64,000 bases of DNA from DASZUK01 sp963844575 (lineage in GTDB: Bacteria; Actinomycetota; Acidimicrobiia; Acidimicrobiales; RAAP-2). The position numbers and the translations under genes were made by a program. Positions 34,416 through 42,958 of the stretch are shown piece by piece. The stretch spans positions 2,976,001 through 3,040,000 of the forward strand of contig CAWJOU010000005.1 of NCBI GenBank assembly GCA_963844575.1, read 5' to 3'. How positions within the stretch are numbered: position 1 is the first letter of the stretch; every line of letters starts with the position of its first letter. The notes under the pieces were generated by a model. It was given only the letters and a program-made list of their open reading frames with translations, had not been told where the DNA came from and searched no databases.

Positions 34416-36505
34416 CACTCCCCCCTCAGTCGAAGGATCAGGTTCCCGAACTCGTCCGCCCGCAGTGACTGCTCCGGCCGGACGGCGACGGTCGTATTGG
34501 GGTACTCGGCGATGGCCGGTCCGGCGACGGTCGACCCGGCCCGGATGGACGGGCCGTCGTAGATCGGCGTCGCCTCTTGGCGGCCGAGCTCGCTCCAGTA
34601 GACCTGCCGGGTCGTGTCCGGCTTGGCCGTCTCACCGGCCGCTGGTCGGCGCGGCGACCGCGGCTCGCTCAGGTCCCGGACGATGACCCGGACCGCGGTC
34701 AGCACCGCCCCGGCGTCGGCGTAGCCCGATCCCCGGCCGAACCGGGACTCGTACGTGTCCTGGAAGTTGGCCATCAGCTGCCGCCCGGCGGCGGCGTCGA
34801 TCTCGCCGTCGGGGACCTCGACCTCGACCTCGAACACCTGGAGGCTGTACTTCATGTCGGCCCGCCGGCTGAGCGTCGGCGTGGTCATGCCCTGCTCGCG
34901 GGCGTACGCCATGGCCTGGTCCTCCAAGGAGGCGATGGTGGCCCCCAGCCGTTCCAGGTCGAACGGCGTCCGCAACAGGGCGTTGGCTTGGAAGGTCCGA
35001 CTGTGGTCGAGCAGGGTCAGGCCGTAGGCCGACCAGACGGACGCCGCGTCATTGAGCGGGAAGACGACCTCGTCGACGCCGATGCCCCGGCCGAACAGCC
35101 CGGCGTGGCACCCGCTGGCCCCGCCGTAGGCCCAGATGGTGAACGACCGCGGGTCCTGGCCGCGCTGGATGGTCACCCGGCGGATGAGGTCCTCCATCCG
35201 GGAGTCGACGATCTCGACGATGCCGGCGGCGCACTCGAGTGGCGACAGGCCGAGCCGGTCGGCCAGCTGCTCCATCCCCTTGCGGGCCGCGTCGACGTCC
35301 AGCTTCAGCCCACCGGCCAGTGGGCGGTCGGGGTTGAGCAGACCGAGAACGAGGTCGGCGTCGGTCACCGTCACCTCGGTGCCGCCCCGGCCATAGCAGA
35401 TTGGTCCCGGCACCGCCCCGGCGCTGCGCGGCCCCACCCGCAGGGTGCCGCTGTCCTCGTGGATCCAGGCGACGCTGCCGCCGCCGGCGCCGACCGACTC
35501 GACGTCGACCTTACGGAGGAAGAGGCGCTGGCGCTCCAGCTCGTTCTCCTCGCTGTACGACACCGCCCCGTCGGCCACCGTCGACACGTCGAGGGTGGTG
35601 CCGCCCATGTCGGTGACGATGACGTTGGGGAAGCCGACCAGTCGGCCGGCCGTCGCCGAGCCGACCACCCCAGCCACCGGCCCGGACTGCACCGTGCCGA
35701 TCGGCTGGCGCCGGGCCTGCTCCGGCGGGACCAGGCCGCCGTCGCAGACACCGAAGAGCACCTCGCCGGCGTAGCCGCGGTCCCGGGCGCCGGCCACGAT
35801 GCGGTCGACGTACTGGAGCATCAACGGACCGATCTGGGCGTTCATGACCGCCGAGACCGTCCGGCCGTACTCGCCGATGCGGGGAGCGACGGCGTGGCTG
35901 CACGACACGAACATCGACGGGAAGCGCTCGCGGACCCGCTCGGCCACGGCCAGCTCGTGGGCGGAGTTGGCGAAGCTCCAGAGGAACGAGATGGCCACCG
36001 CCTCGATCCCCAGCTCCTCCATCCGGTCGAGGGCGGCGTCCACCTCGGCCATGTCGACGCGGACGATCTCGTCGCCGGCGTAGTCGACGCGTTCGGTGAT
36101 CTCGAACACCTGCTCCCGCGGGACGACCGGGTCCGGCCGGGAGCTGATGCTGTAGTCCAGGATCTCTTCGATCGTCGCCCCGAGCACTCGGCCCTGGCCG
36201 GCCATCGCCCGGATGCTGTCGGCGTGGCCCTTCGTGGCCAGCAGGGCCACCTTGGCCACCGACTTCGTCACGAGGGCGTTGATCCCCGCGGTCGTGCCGT
36301 GCGCCACCTTGGCCGCGGCGGAGAGCAGTGAGCGCTCGTCCATCCCCATCGCCGACGCGGCCGCGGCGATCGACCCGAAGAAACCGACGGAGAAGTCGCC
36401 GGGCGTGCTCGACACCTTCCCGATCGACATCGCCCCGTCCGGCGCCACCACGACGCAGTCGGTGAACGTGCCGCCGATGTCGACCCCGATCGTGCAGCCG
36501 TCCAT
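34415..36505 (-). CDS. HyuA-type hydantoinase/acetone-carboxylase subunit
   Basis: A 696-residue ATP-binding subunit of the actin-like fold. The opening GVDIGGTFTDCVVV and internal TDMGGTTLDVS are the two phosphate loops, with GGGSVAW and VGPRSAGA in between. The ATG at 36505 has AGAGGGG upstream, and the family's first strand begins four residues later. It is the first gene of the leftward set HyuA-HyuB-VOC-amidohydrolase-CoA-transferase. It is divergent from the 168-residue unknown gene across a 261-base spacer. Confidence 0.9.
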   Translation of the reverse strand: MDGCTIGVDIGGTFTDCVVVAPDGAMSIGKVSSTPGDFSVGFFGSIAAAASAMGMDERSLLSAAAKVAHGTTAGINALVTKSVAKVALLATKGHADSIRAMAGQGRVLGATIEEILDYSISSRPDPVVPREQVFEITERVDYAGDEIVRVDMAEVDAALDRMEELGIEAVAISFLWSFANSAHELAVAERVRERFPSMFVSCSHAVAPRIGEYGRTVSAVMNAQIGPLMLQYVDRIVAGARDRGYAGEVLFGVCDGGLVPPEQARRQPIGTVQSGPVAGVVGSATAGRLVGFPNVIVTDMGGTTLDVSTVADGAVSYSEENELERQRLFLRKVDVESVGAGGGSVAWIHEDSGTLRVGPRSAGAVPGPICYGRGGTEVTVTDADLVLGLLNPDRPLAGGLKLDVDAARKGMEQLADRLGLSPLECAAGIVEIVDSRMEDLIRRVTIQRGQDPRSFTIWAYGGASGCHAGLFGRGIGVDEVVFPLNDAASVWSAYGLTLLDHSRTFQANALLRTPFDLERLGATIASLEDQAMAYAREQGMTTPTLSRRADMKYSLQVFEVEVEVPDGEIDAAAGRQLMANFQDTYESRFGRGSGYADAGAVLTAVRVIVRDLSEPRSPRRPAAGETAKPDTTRQVYWSELGRQEATPIYDGPSIRAGSTVAGPAIAEYPNTTVAVRPEQSLRADEFGNLILRLRGE

Positions 36506-36700
36506 CACACCACCCCTCTTCCCCGTCTTCTCCGCTTGCCCGATCTCCGGTCTACCGCCCGGCGTCCCGCCGCCGACGCGGGGCTTCGGGCGGCCCGGGA
36601 CGCCCGTCCCCGCAGAACTTCCCAGGCCCGTCATCAGGCCCGGCCGCTCGGCCGCCGGGACCGGCCGCCACCAGGGCAATCGGTGCCGGGCCGCCGCCCA

Positions 36701-36729
36701 TTGACAGCCGATCTCCGCAACTCTACCAT
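36701..36729 (+). promoter_or_regulatory. Promoter for the unknown-protein/SDR gene pair
   Basis: A consensus TTGACA (36701-36706) and TACCAT (36724-36729) are 17 bases apart, 38 bases before the start codon. The rest of the 261-base divergent spacer holds no gene that I can support. Confidence 0.6.
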
Positions 36730-36766
36730 GCGTTTGATTTACTTTCTAGAGCGAGGAGGGCGACGA

Positions 36767-37273
36767 ATGGCTGGTCTGGAACTCGGCACTCGCTATGACA
36801 ACGACCCGATCCCCCCGGTGCCCGAAGACACCACCTACTTCCCGGTGAGCGCGTTGTCGATCGGCGTCGAGTACCGGCATCTCGACGACGCCATCGTCGA
36901 CCAGGTCTTCAACACCGCCACATTGCAGAGCTCCATCTCCGAGGGCCGACCCGAGGTCCTCGAGGACGAGGGCGTCTCGCTCCACGTGTGCGACGGCGAG
37001 ACCGGGGCCGAGTACCTGCGGTTCGACGTCTTCGTCAAGGAGCCGCACTACCACTACATCGTCCCCGGCGAGTACAACGTCGTGATCCCCTTCGACTCGG
37101 CCGCCTCGGGCGACATGTTCGAATGGTCGATCCGCTGCATCCGAGAGCGGCTCGAGCCGATGCTGGCCAACTGCGGGGCCTCCGAGCTCTGGCAGCGCAT
37201 CGACCCCGCGGCCCTGGAGCAGGAACTATCGACCGTCATCGACGCCGCCAACCTGGCCGTCGCGGCCAGCTGA
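36767..37273 (+). CDS. Conserved-type unknown protein, 168 residues
   Basis: A cytosolic alpha/beta protein without membrane segments. It contains EYRHLDDAIVDQVFN, a run of strands with VSLHVCDGETGAEYLRFDVF, and a His-rich turn EPHYHYIVPG followed by NVVIPFDSAASGDM. This looks like a small-molecule-binding or cofactor-sensing fold, but I do not recognise the family. AGGAGG lies seven bases before the ATG, and a consensus promoter lies upstream. It is followed after eight bases by an SDR, and is divergent from the HyuA gene, so it belongs to the same pathway region. Confidence 0.7.
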   Translation: MAGLELGTRYDNDPIPPVPEDTTYFPVSALSIGVEYRHLDDAIVDQVFNTATLQSSISEGRPEVLEDEGVSLHVCDGETGAEYLRFDVFVKEPHYHYIVPGEYNVVIPFDSAASGDMFEWSIRCIRERLEPMLANCGASELWQRIDPAALEQELSTVIDAANLAVAAS

Positions 37274-37281
37274 GCCGGACG

Positions 37282-38046
37282 GTGAGTCCCACGGGGGTAG
37301 AGATCTTCGATCTCACCGGGCGCGTCGCGCTGATCACCGGCGCCACGCGGGGCATGGGCCGGGCGATGGCCATCGGGTTCGCCGAGGCGGGCGCCGACGT
37401 GATCGTCGTCAGCCGGAAGGCGGAAGCCTGCAAGGAGGTCGCCACCGAGATCGTCGAACGGACCGGTCGCCGGGCGCTCCCCTATCCGTGTCACGTCGGG
37501 CACTGGGAAGAGCTCGACCAGTTGACCGAGGCGGCGTACGCCGAGTTCGGTCGGGTCGACGTGCTCGTCAACAATGCCGGCATGTCGCCGACCTACGACC
37601 GCGTCGACGGCGTCACCGAAGCGCTCTACGACAAGACGCTCGACGTCAACCTCAAGGGCCCGTTCCGCCTCACCGCGTTGATCGGCACCCGCATGGCCGA
37701 GGGCGACGGCGGATCGATCATCAACGTCAGCAGCTGGAGCGCCATCCATCCGGACGCCGACGCCCTGCCCTACTCCGCCGCCAAGGCCGGCGTCAACGCC
37801 TTGACCATCGGGTTTGCCCACGCTTTCGGGCCGAAGGTCCGGGTCAACTGCATCCAGCCGGGTGCCTTCCTGACCGACATCTCCGAGGCCTGGGACATGG
37901 ACGAGTGGCAGAAGGCGGCCGCCGAGTACGCCCTGGGCCGAGGGGCCGAACCGTCCGAGGTCGTCGGCACCGCGCTCTACCTGGCGTCCGACGCGTCCAG
38001 CTACACCACCGCCGCCATCATCCGGGTCGACGGCGGCAACCGGTGA
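37282..38046 (+). CDS. SDR-family oxidoreductase
   Basis: A 254-residue classical SDR with TGATRGMG near residue 18, NNAG, NVSSWS and the catalytic PYSAAK, ending in the usual RVDGG. The GTG at 37282 is the only plausible start before the first strand. It follows the 168-residue unknown gene by eight bases and precedes another unknown gene by 22 bases, so the three probably form one operon. Confidence 0.88.
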   Translation: MSPTGVEIFDLTGRVALITGATRGMGRAMAIGFAEAGADVIVVSRKAEACKEVATEIVERTGRRALPYPCHVGHWEELDQLTEAAYAEFGRVDVLVNNAGMSPTYDRVDGVTEALYDKTLDVNLKGPFRLTALIGTRMAEGDGGSIINVSSWSAIHPDADALPYSAAKAGVNALTIGFAHAFGPKVRVNCIQPGAFLTDISEAWDMDEWQKAAAEYALGRGAEPSEVVGTALYLASDASSYTTAAIIRVDGGNR

Positions 38047-38068
38047 CCCCGGCCGGGCGGCGGTTGGC

Positions 38069-38977
38069 GTGAGCCGCCTGCTCACGGCCGAACAGCTCCA
38101 GGCGCTGGCGGCCGGTCCCGAGGAGCAGCTGGCGGCCGCCCTCCGGGAGCACGGGGCCGGCGCTGACGGTCCGGCTGCCGATCTGTTCTTCCGGCTCGAG
38201 CAGGCGTTCCGGGACGTCGTCGGCGGGTTCGGCGTCTGGGCGTCCATGGCCCAGCGGTGGCTGGCCGAGCACGCCGACCGTCCCGGTTCGGCCGGCGGCC
38301 TTACGGTCGACCGGGCGTGGCTGGCCGCCGGCCTCCACGGCGTGGCCATCGACGACATCCGATGCCTGGCCCTCGAACCGCCGCCCATCCCCGCCGGCCC
38401 GGTGACGGCCGAGGGCGTCCTCTCGCTGTTCCGACGGCGGCGCGACAGCTTCCGGCGGCTCCACGACGCGTCGCTCGACTGGACGTGCGCCCTGTGGTCG
38501 GAGGTCTATCGGATCGGTGGCCCCGACGGCTTGGAGGACTACCTGCGGACGATCGGGGACAAGACCCTCCTGCGTTGGATGGCCCAGGATGTCGTCGAGG
38601 ATCCGGTCGACCGGATCACCCGCTGGGCCGCCCTGCTCAACGCCAACTTCGCCTCGATCACCCTCGACGAGGACGACGAGCACTTCACGATCGTCCAGGA
38701 CCCGTGCGGCACCTGCACGCGCCAGGTCCGGTACGGCGCCTACGGGCCACCGCTCGACCTGGCCGTCGTCGGCGAGCGTCACCTCGTCACGTACGGGCAG
38801 GGCGACCTGCCGGTGTACCGCTGCCACGTCGCGGTCATCCACCATGCGATGGGCATCGAGCGGACCGGCCACCCGTGGCCCGTCCACGAGTGCCCGGCCC
38901 ACCTCGACACCGGGCCGTGCACCATCCGGCTCCGCAAGACCCCGCACCAGCTCCGGGAGCCGGTCTCGGGCGACTGA
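38069..38977 (+). CDS. Unknown protein with conserved Cys/His clusters, 302 residues
   Basis: The first 200 residues are helical (many Leu/Ala/Arg), with WTCALWSEVYRIGG in the middle. The last 100 residues hold DPCGTCTRQ, YRCHVAVIHHAMG and HECPAHLDTGPC, together at least six Cys and five His that could bind metal or form a catalytic thiol site. I do not recognise the family; a thiol-dependent hydrolase or a metal-binding enzyme is possible. It is the third gene of the rightward operon beginning at 36767 and uses a GTG start. Confidence 0.65.
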   Translation: MSRLLTAEQLQALAAGPEEQLAAALREHGAGADGPAADLFFRLEQAFRDVVGGFGVWASMAQRWLAEHADRPGSAGGLTVDRAWLAAGLHGVAIDDIRCLALEPPPIPAGPVTAEGVLSLFRRRRDSFRRLHDASLDWTCALWSEVYRIGGPDGLEDYLRTIGDKTLLRWMAQDVVEDPVDRITRWAALLNANFASITLDEDDEHFTIVQDPCGTCTRQVRYGAYGPPLDLAVVGERHLVTYGQGDLPVYRCHVAVIHHAMGIERTGHPWPVHECPAHLDTGPCTIRLRKTPHQLREPVSGD

Positions 38978-39110
38978 CGACGGGCGGGCGACGCCGTCCG
39001 CGCCCGGCGCCGTCCCGGGCCACGATGGGGGCCGCCCGCCGGGATAACCTGTCATACTTAATCAAGTGCTTAGATGACTCCTTCCGGGGTCCCGGACGTG
39101 GAGCAGCGCG

Positions 39111-40346
39111 ATGACCACTCTCGAAGACACGTCGAAGCTCGGTAACTGGAGTCGCATAGAGGGCGACTTCGACCAGTCGACGGCTTTGCTGCCCGACCCG
39201 GCGCCGCGCCGTCGCCGGCACACGATCATCTCCGTCGACGACCACCTCGTCGAGCCGCCTGACCTGTTCACGCAGCGTCTTCCCGCGGCCTACCAGGACC
39301 GGGCGCCCCGGGTGGTCGAAGAGGACGGGCGCCAGTACTGGTTGATCGACGGTGGTCTCGAGCTGAACGTCGGCGCCAACGCGGCCTCGGGCCGTTCGCC
39401 GGACGCCCCGCTCGGCGGCATCTCCGTCCGGTTCGACGAGATGCGGCGTGGCGCCTGGGACCCCGACGAGCGGGTCCGCGACATGGACATCAACGGCGTC
39501 TACGCGTCGCTGGCGTTCCCGTCGATGGTCTTCAGCTTCGCCGGGCAGCGGTTCATGCGGATGCGCGACCCCAAGCTCGGTCGGCTCTGTGTCGAGGCGT
39601 ACAACGACTGGGTCATCGACGAGTGGGTCGCCGCCCACCCGGACCGGCTGATCCCGAACCAACTGACGTGGCTCTCCGACGCCGACCTGGCGGCGGCCGA
39701 GATCCGGCGGAACGCCGAGCGCGGCTTCCACGCGGTCTCCTTCAGCGAGAACCCCGAGAAGCTCGGCTTGCCGTCCCTGCACACCGGCTACTGGGATCCG
39801 TTCCTGGCGGCCTGCGAGGAGACGACAACGGTGCTCAACCTGCACGTCGGCTCGTCGTCCCAGGTGATGCACCCGTCGAGCGACGCCCCGGTCGACACCG
39901 TCACCGCGCTCTTCTCGGTCAACTCGATGCTCGCCACCGTCGACTGGATCTACACCGGGATCCCGCTCCGGTTCCCGAACATCAAGATCGCGCTCTCCGA
40001 GGGCGGCATCGGCTGGGTCCCGATGATCCTCGACCGGCTCGACTTCCTGTACGACCGGCCCCGGACGTCGACGTGGACCGAGTCGCTGTCACCATCGGAC
40101 GTCCTGCAGCGCAACTTCTGGTTCGCCACCCTGTGGGACCCCTCGATATTCGCGCTACGGGAGCGGATCGGCATCGACCACATCATGCTCGAGGTCGACT
40201 ATCCCCACGTCGACAGCACGTGGCCCGACACCCAGGACCTCGTGGACGAGCACCTGAAAGGTGTGCCCGACGACGAAGTCCGCAAGATCACCTGCCTGAA
40301 CGCGGCCGCCCTCTACCAGCACCCGCTGCCCGACGACCTCATCTGA
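39111..40346 (+). CDS. Metal-dependent amidohydrolase-2 family protein (TIM barrel)
   Basis: A 411-residue ACMSD-like protein, the longest paralogue here because of a 35-residue N-terminal extension. It has SVDDHLVEPPDLF as first metal motif, NLHVGSSSQV, ALSEGGIGWVPMILDRLDF and the late LEVDYPHVDSTWP. The last has Val-Asp where most copies have Ser/Thr-Asp before the catalytic Asp. GGAG precedes the ATG. The AT-rich stretch at 39050-39075 probably holds its promoter; I see no strong hexamer pair. Confidence 0.88.
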   Translation: MTTLEDTSKLGNWSRIEGDFDQSTALLPDPAPRRRRHTIISVDDHLVEPPDLFTQRLPAAYQDRAPRVVEEDGRQYWLIDGGLELNVGANAASGRSPDAPLGGISVRFDEMRRGAWDPDERVRDMDINGVYASLAFPSMVFSFAGQRFMRMRDPKLGRLCVEAYNDWVIDEWVAAHPDRLIPNQLTWLSDADLAAAEIRRNAERGFHAVSFSENPEKLGLPSLHTGYWDPFLAACEETTTVLNLHVGSSSQVMHPSSDAPVDTVTALFSVNSMLATVDWIYTGIPLRFPNIKIALSEGGIGWVPMILDRLDFLYDRPRTSTWTESLSPSDVLQRNFWFATLWDPSIFALRERIGIDHIMLEVDYPHVDSTWPDTQDLVDEHLKGVPDDEVRKITCLNAAALYQHPLPDDLI

Positions 40347-40444
40347 CCGGCCGTCACCGGACCAGACCGGTCCCGGACTGGTCCCGACCGGCCTCGGGAC
40401 CGGGCGGTCGGAGCGGTACCCCGATCCTCTCGGACGTCGCTCGG

Positions 40445-40840
40445 TCAGATACCGACCACGTGCACGAGGTCGCCGAGGCCGACGAAGTCGTCGGGGTTCC
40501 GGGTGTAGAGCGCCAGGCCGTTGGCATGCGCGGTGGCGGCGATGAGCAGGTCGGCGACGCGCCGTCGATGCGAGCGGCCAGCCTCGACGACGGCCGCGAT
40601 GACCAGCCCGTGGCTCCGAGCTGCCGTGGCGTCGAAGGGAAGCGGCTCGAACGTCGCTTCGACTTGTTGGAGGCGAGCCTGACGGCGTGCGCTCTCGGGG
40701 CCGGCGGCGGCGATGTGCGGCCCGGCAGCGAGCTCGGCGAGCGTGATCGCACACACCGCGACCTCGTCCGGCAGGGCGGCCACCACCGACGGGTCGTCCC
40801 AGTCGATGACGACGGAGGTGTCGAGCAGGGCCGCTGGCAT
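40445..40840 (-). CDS. vapC: PIN-domain toxin of the VapC family
   Basis: A 131-residue PIN nuclease. The acidic residues of the active site are Asp7 (LLDTSV), Glu36 (LAELAAG), Asp97 (VADLLIAATA) and Asp117/118 (TRNPDDF), all present. VapC toxins cut RNA, usually tRNA or rRNA. It starts directly after the stop of the antitoxin gene. Nearby genes are catabolic, so this is an isolated module. Confidence 0.88.
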   Translation of the reverse strand: MPAALLDTSVVIDWDDPSVVAALPDEVAVCAITLAELAAGPHIAAAGPESARRQARLQQVEATFEPLPFDATAARSHGLVIAAVVEAGRSHRRRVADLLIAATAHANGLALYTRNPDDFVGLGDLVHVVGI

Positions 40841-41089
40841 CTACAGGCGCTGGTCGACGACCCGGTCGAGATCAGCCCGGAACCGGTTGCGGTCGATCCG
40901 CGGCCCACCGGCGACGAGCGCCAGGAGCTCGCTCGTCGGCACGAACGTCCGGCGCGCCTGCCGGATCGGACGCAGGTCCGCGACCGGTACGCCGTTGCGG
41001 GTGACGACGAAGCTCTCGCCAGCGGCGACCGCCTCGATCACCTTGGCGTTGTTGTTCCGGAGATCACGTTGGGCGATCGTCCTAGCCAT
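40841..41089 (-). CDS. vapB: Antitoxin of the Phd/YefM type (VapB)
   Basis: An 82-residue antitoxin with the Phd/YefM DNA-binding half (TIAQRDLRNNNAKVIEAVAAGESFVVTRNGVPVADL) and a C-terminal toxin-binding tail rich in Arg and Asp. It precedes vapC without a gap, the usual order. The palindrome at 41099-41125, just upstream, is the expected site for self-repression. Confidence 0.88.
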   Translation of the reverse strand: MARTIAQRDLRNNNAKVIEAVAAGESFVVTRNGVPVADLRPIRQARRTFVPTSELLALVAGGPRIDRNRFRADLDRVVDQRL

Positions 41090-41098
41090 CTGCCTAGT

Positions 41099-41125
41099 GT
41101 AGCAACTAGAGCTACAATTTGCTAC
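41099..41125 (-). promoter_or_regulatory. Operator palindrome of the VapBC module
   Basis: GTAGCAA (41099-41105) and TTGCTAC (41119-41125) form perfect 7-bp arms, with a further GCTAC inside. The site begins ten bases before the antitoxin ATG in an AT-rich stretch, which fits autorepression by the VapB/VapC complex. Confidence 0.6.
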
Positions 41126-41173
41126 GGCCGGTCGGGCGGGGGTTGGAGCCCAACGGCGTGGCAGACCGCGCGG

Positions 41174-41713
41174 TCAGCTGCGGTGGATGGCGTTCGCCCG
41201 GGCCGTCACGACCGGTTTGCCGGTGGCCTCGTCGAACCAGTTCGTCTCGATCAGCACGAACGTCATCGTCGACGCGCCGCTCTCGCGCTGGTAGGCCTTC
41301 ACGACCTTCCACTCGCTGACGAGGACGTCGCCGACCATCACCGGTCGGTGGTACTCGAACTCCTGCTCACCGTGGAGGATGAGACCGCCGCGGGCCATGA
41401 ACGGGGCCATGATCTCCCACGCCGGGACGTCGATGACCGGCTCGGGCGGCTGCCGTTCGGCGAACCGGCCCCACGCCTCCATGGCCACGGCGAACGTCGG
41501 CGGTGCCGGGATGGCGGTGAAACCGGCCGCGGTGGCGGCCGACGGCTCGCGGTAGATCGGACTGTCGTCGAGGACCGCATCGGCGAACGCGGTGACCGGC
41601 CCCCGCTCGATGACGACGGTGGCGCCAACGCCCGACCGTCCGACGACCTGCTGCAGGTACTCGGCGTCCGCCACGCCGATCGACGTCTCCCCCGGCTGCT
41701 GACCGTCGCCCAT
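41174..41713 (-). CDS. FAS1-like MaoC-type dehydratase, N-terminal half type
   Basis: A 179-residue hot-dog-fold protein. It begins with the FAS1-like layout (VVGRSGVGATVVIERGPVTAFADAVLDDSPIY), then IPAPPTF, GGLILHGEQEFEYHRPVMVGD and a typical last strand with ETNWFDEATG. Such proteins hydrate enoyl-CoA, often as one half of a heterodimer, but no partner gene is adjacent. The ATG at 41713 follows GGGAGGAG. A strong palindrome lies in the divergent spacer (41802-41817). Confidence 0.82.
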   Translation of the reverse strand: MGDGQQPGETSIGVADAEYLQQVVGRSGVGATVVIERGPVTAFADAVLDDSPIYREPSAATAAGFTAIPAPPTFAVAMEAWGRFAERQPPEPVIDVPAWEIMAPFMARGGLILHGEQEFEYHRPVMVGDVLVSEWKVVKAYQRESGASTMTFVLIETNWFDEATGKPVVTARANAIHRS

Positions 41714-41801
41714 CTCGGCTCCTCCCCTCTGCCGTCCCGACCCTGATGCGCTCGACGGGGCCGGCCCGATCCACGCCGGCCGGTGCCCCCACCGGCCTGA
41801 C

Positions 41802-41817
41802 TCAATCAGTCGATTGA
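41802..41817. promoter_or_regulatory. Perfect palindrome between dehydratase and mycofactocin-type SDR
   Basis: TCAATC and GATTGA arms around AGTC, in an AT-rich patch of the 278-base divergent spacer. The core AATCAGTCG is shared with the site at 1009-1026. It is a likely TetR-type operator; the rest of the spacer shows nothing else I can support. Confidence 0.5.
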
Positions 41818-41991
41818 AAGCATACCTCGGCCGTCGGGTCGGCGGCGAGGCAGTCGGGCTCCCGGCCAAGTCGGGCTCCCCGGCGAAGTTGGGGTCCGGA
41901 CGGAAAAGGCCGGCGGCGGGCCGAGCGGGGCAGCCCCGACCGGTGGGCGGTAGACAGGAATAGGCGTCGACGACCCGAGTGAGGGAGGCCC

Positions 41992-42864
41992 ATGGACGAC
42001 CAGCACGATTCCACCGGGACGCAGCACGGCCGGCTGATCGGCCGCACGGCCCTCATCACCGGCGCGGCCCGGGGCCAGGGTCGGTCGCACGCCGTCGCGC
42101 TGGCCGCCGAGGGGGCGGACATCGTCGTCTGCGACATCGGTGGCGCCGGCGGGGTGGCGACGGTGCCGTACGCGCTGTCGAACGGAGCGGACCTCGACGA
42201 GACGGTGCGGCTCGTCGAGCAGCTCGGGCGCCGGTGCATCGGCCTCCAGGTGGACGTCCGGGACACCGACCAGGTCGACGGGGCGGTGTCCGTCGCCGTC
42301 GACCGGTTCGGCCATCTCGACATCCTCGTCGCGAACGCTGGGATCTGCGGCTTCGGATCGTTCTGGGAGATCTCCGACGAGATGTGGCGCGACATGATCG
42401 ACGTCGACCTGACCGGGACGTTCAAGTCGATGCGGGCCGCGGTGCGCCCGATGATCGACCAGGGCGCCGGCCGGATCATCGTGACGTCGTCGATGGCCGG
42501 CCGCCGGGGCAGCCGGAACCTGGCCCACTACACCGCGGCGAAGTGGGGCGTCATCGGGCTCATGAAAACGCTCGCCCTTGAGGTGGCCGCCCACGGGATC
42601 ACCGTCAACGCCGTCTGTCCGGCGACCGTCGACACGCCGATGGTCCACAACGCCGCGTTCTACGGGCTGTTCGCACCGGACATCGACCAGCCGACGAGGG
42701 AAGCGGTCGAGCCGCGCTACGCCAGCCTCAACCCGATCCCCGTTCCCTGGGTCGACCCGGCCGACGTCTCGAACGCGGTCGTCTTCCTCGCGTCCGACGA
42801 CGCCCGGTACATCTCCGGGTCGACCGTCGACGTCAACTGCGGCTCGACCGCGACGATGCCATAG
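41992..42864 (+). CDS. Mycofactocin-coupled SDR-family oxidoreductase
   Basis: A 290-residue SDR. Its cofactor loop reads TGAARGQGRSHA, the hallmark of the mycofactocin-dependent SDR group, whose NAD stays bound and is recycled through the mycofactocin electron carrier. It also has ANAG, VTSSMAG and HYTAAK, and the long C-terminal loop of that group. It would oxidise an alcohol. No mycofactocin synthesis gene lies in the window. It is divergent from the dehydratase and probably co-regulated with it. Confidence 0.87.
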   Translation: MDDQHDSTGTQHGRLIGRTALITGAARGQGRSHAVALAAEGADIVVCDIGGAGGVATVPYALSNGADLDETVRLVEQLGRRCIGLQVDVRDTDQVDGAVSVAVDRFGHLDILVANAGICGFGSFWEISDEMWRDMIDVDLTGTFKSMRAAVRPMIDQGAGRIIVTSSMAGRRGSRNLAHYTAAKWGVIGLMKTLALEVAAHGITVNAVCPATVDTPMVHNAAFYGLFAPDIDQPTREAVEPRYASLNPIPVPWVDPADVSNAVVFLASDDARYISGSTVDVNCGSTATMP

Positions 42865-42958
42865 CCAGGCGGGCCGGGGACGCCGGACCGGGGGGCCCGA
42901 TGTGAGGACCGACGTCCGTCTTGGGTATTGTCCGCGCCGAACGACGACGGGAGGAACG

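Noticed and set aside
34577..36331. A 584-codon frame opposite the HyuA gene
   Set aside because: Antisense shadow with Val/Asp/Arg/His-rich low-complexity composition.
39050..39075. AT-rich stretch with TTAATCAAGTGCTTAG as operator
   Set aside because: On exact comparison with its reverse complement only a three-base core is symmetric, so I do not list it as a palindrome.
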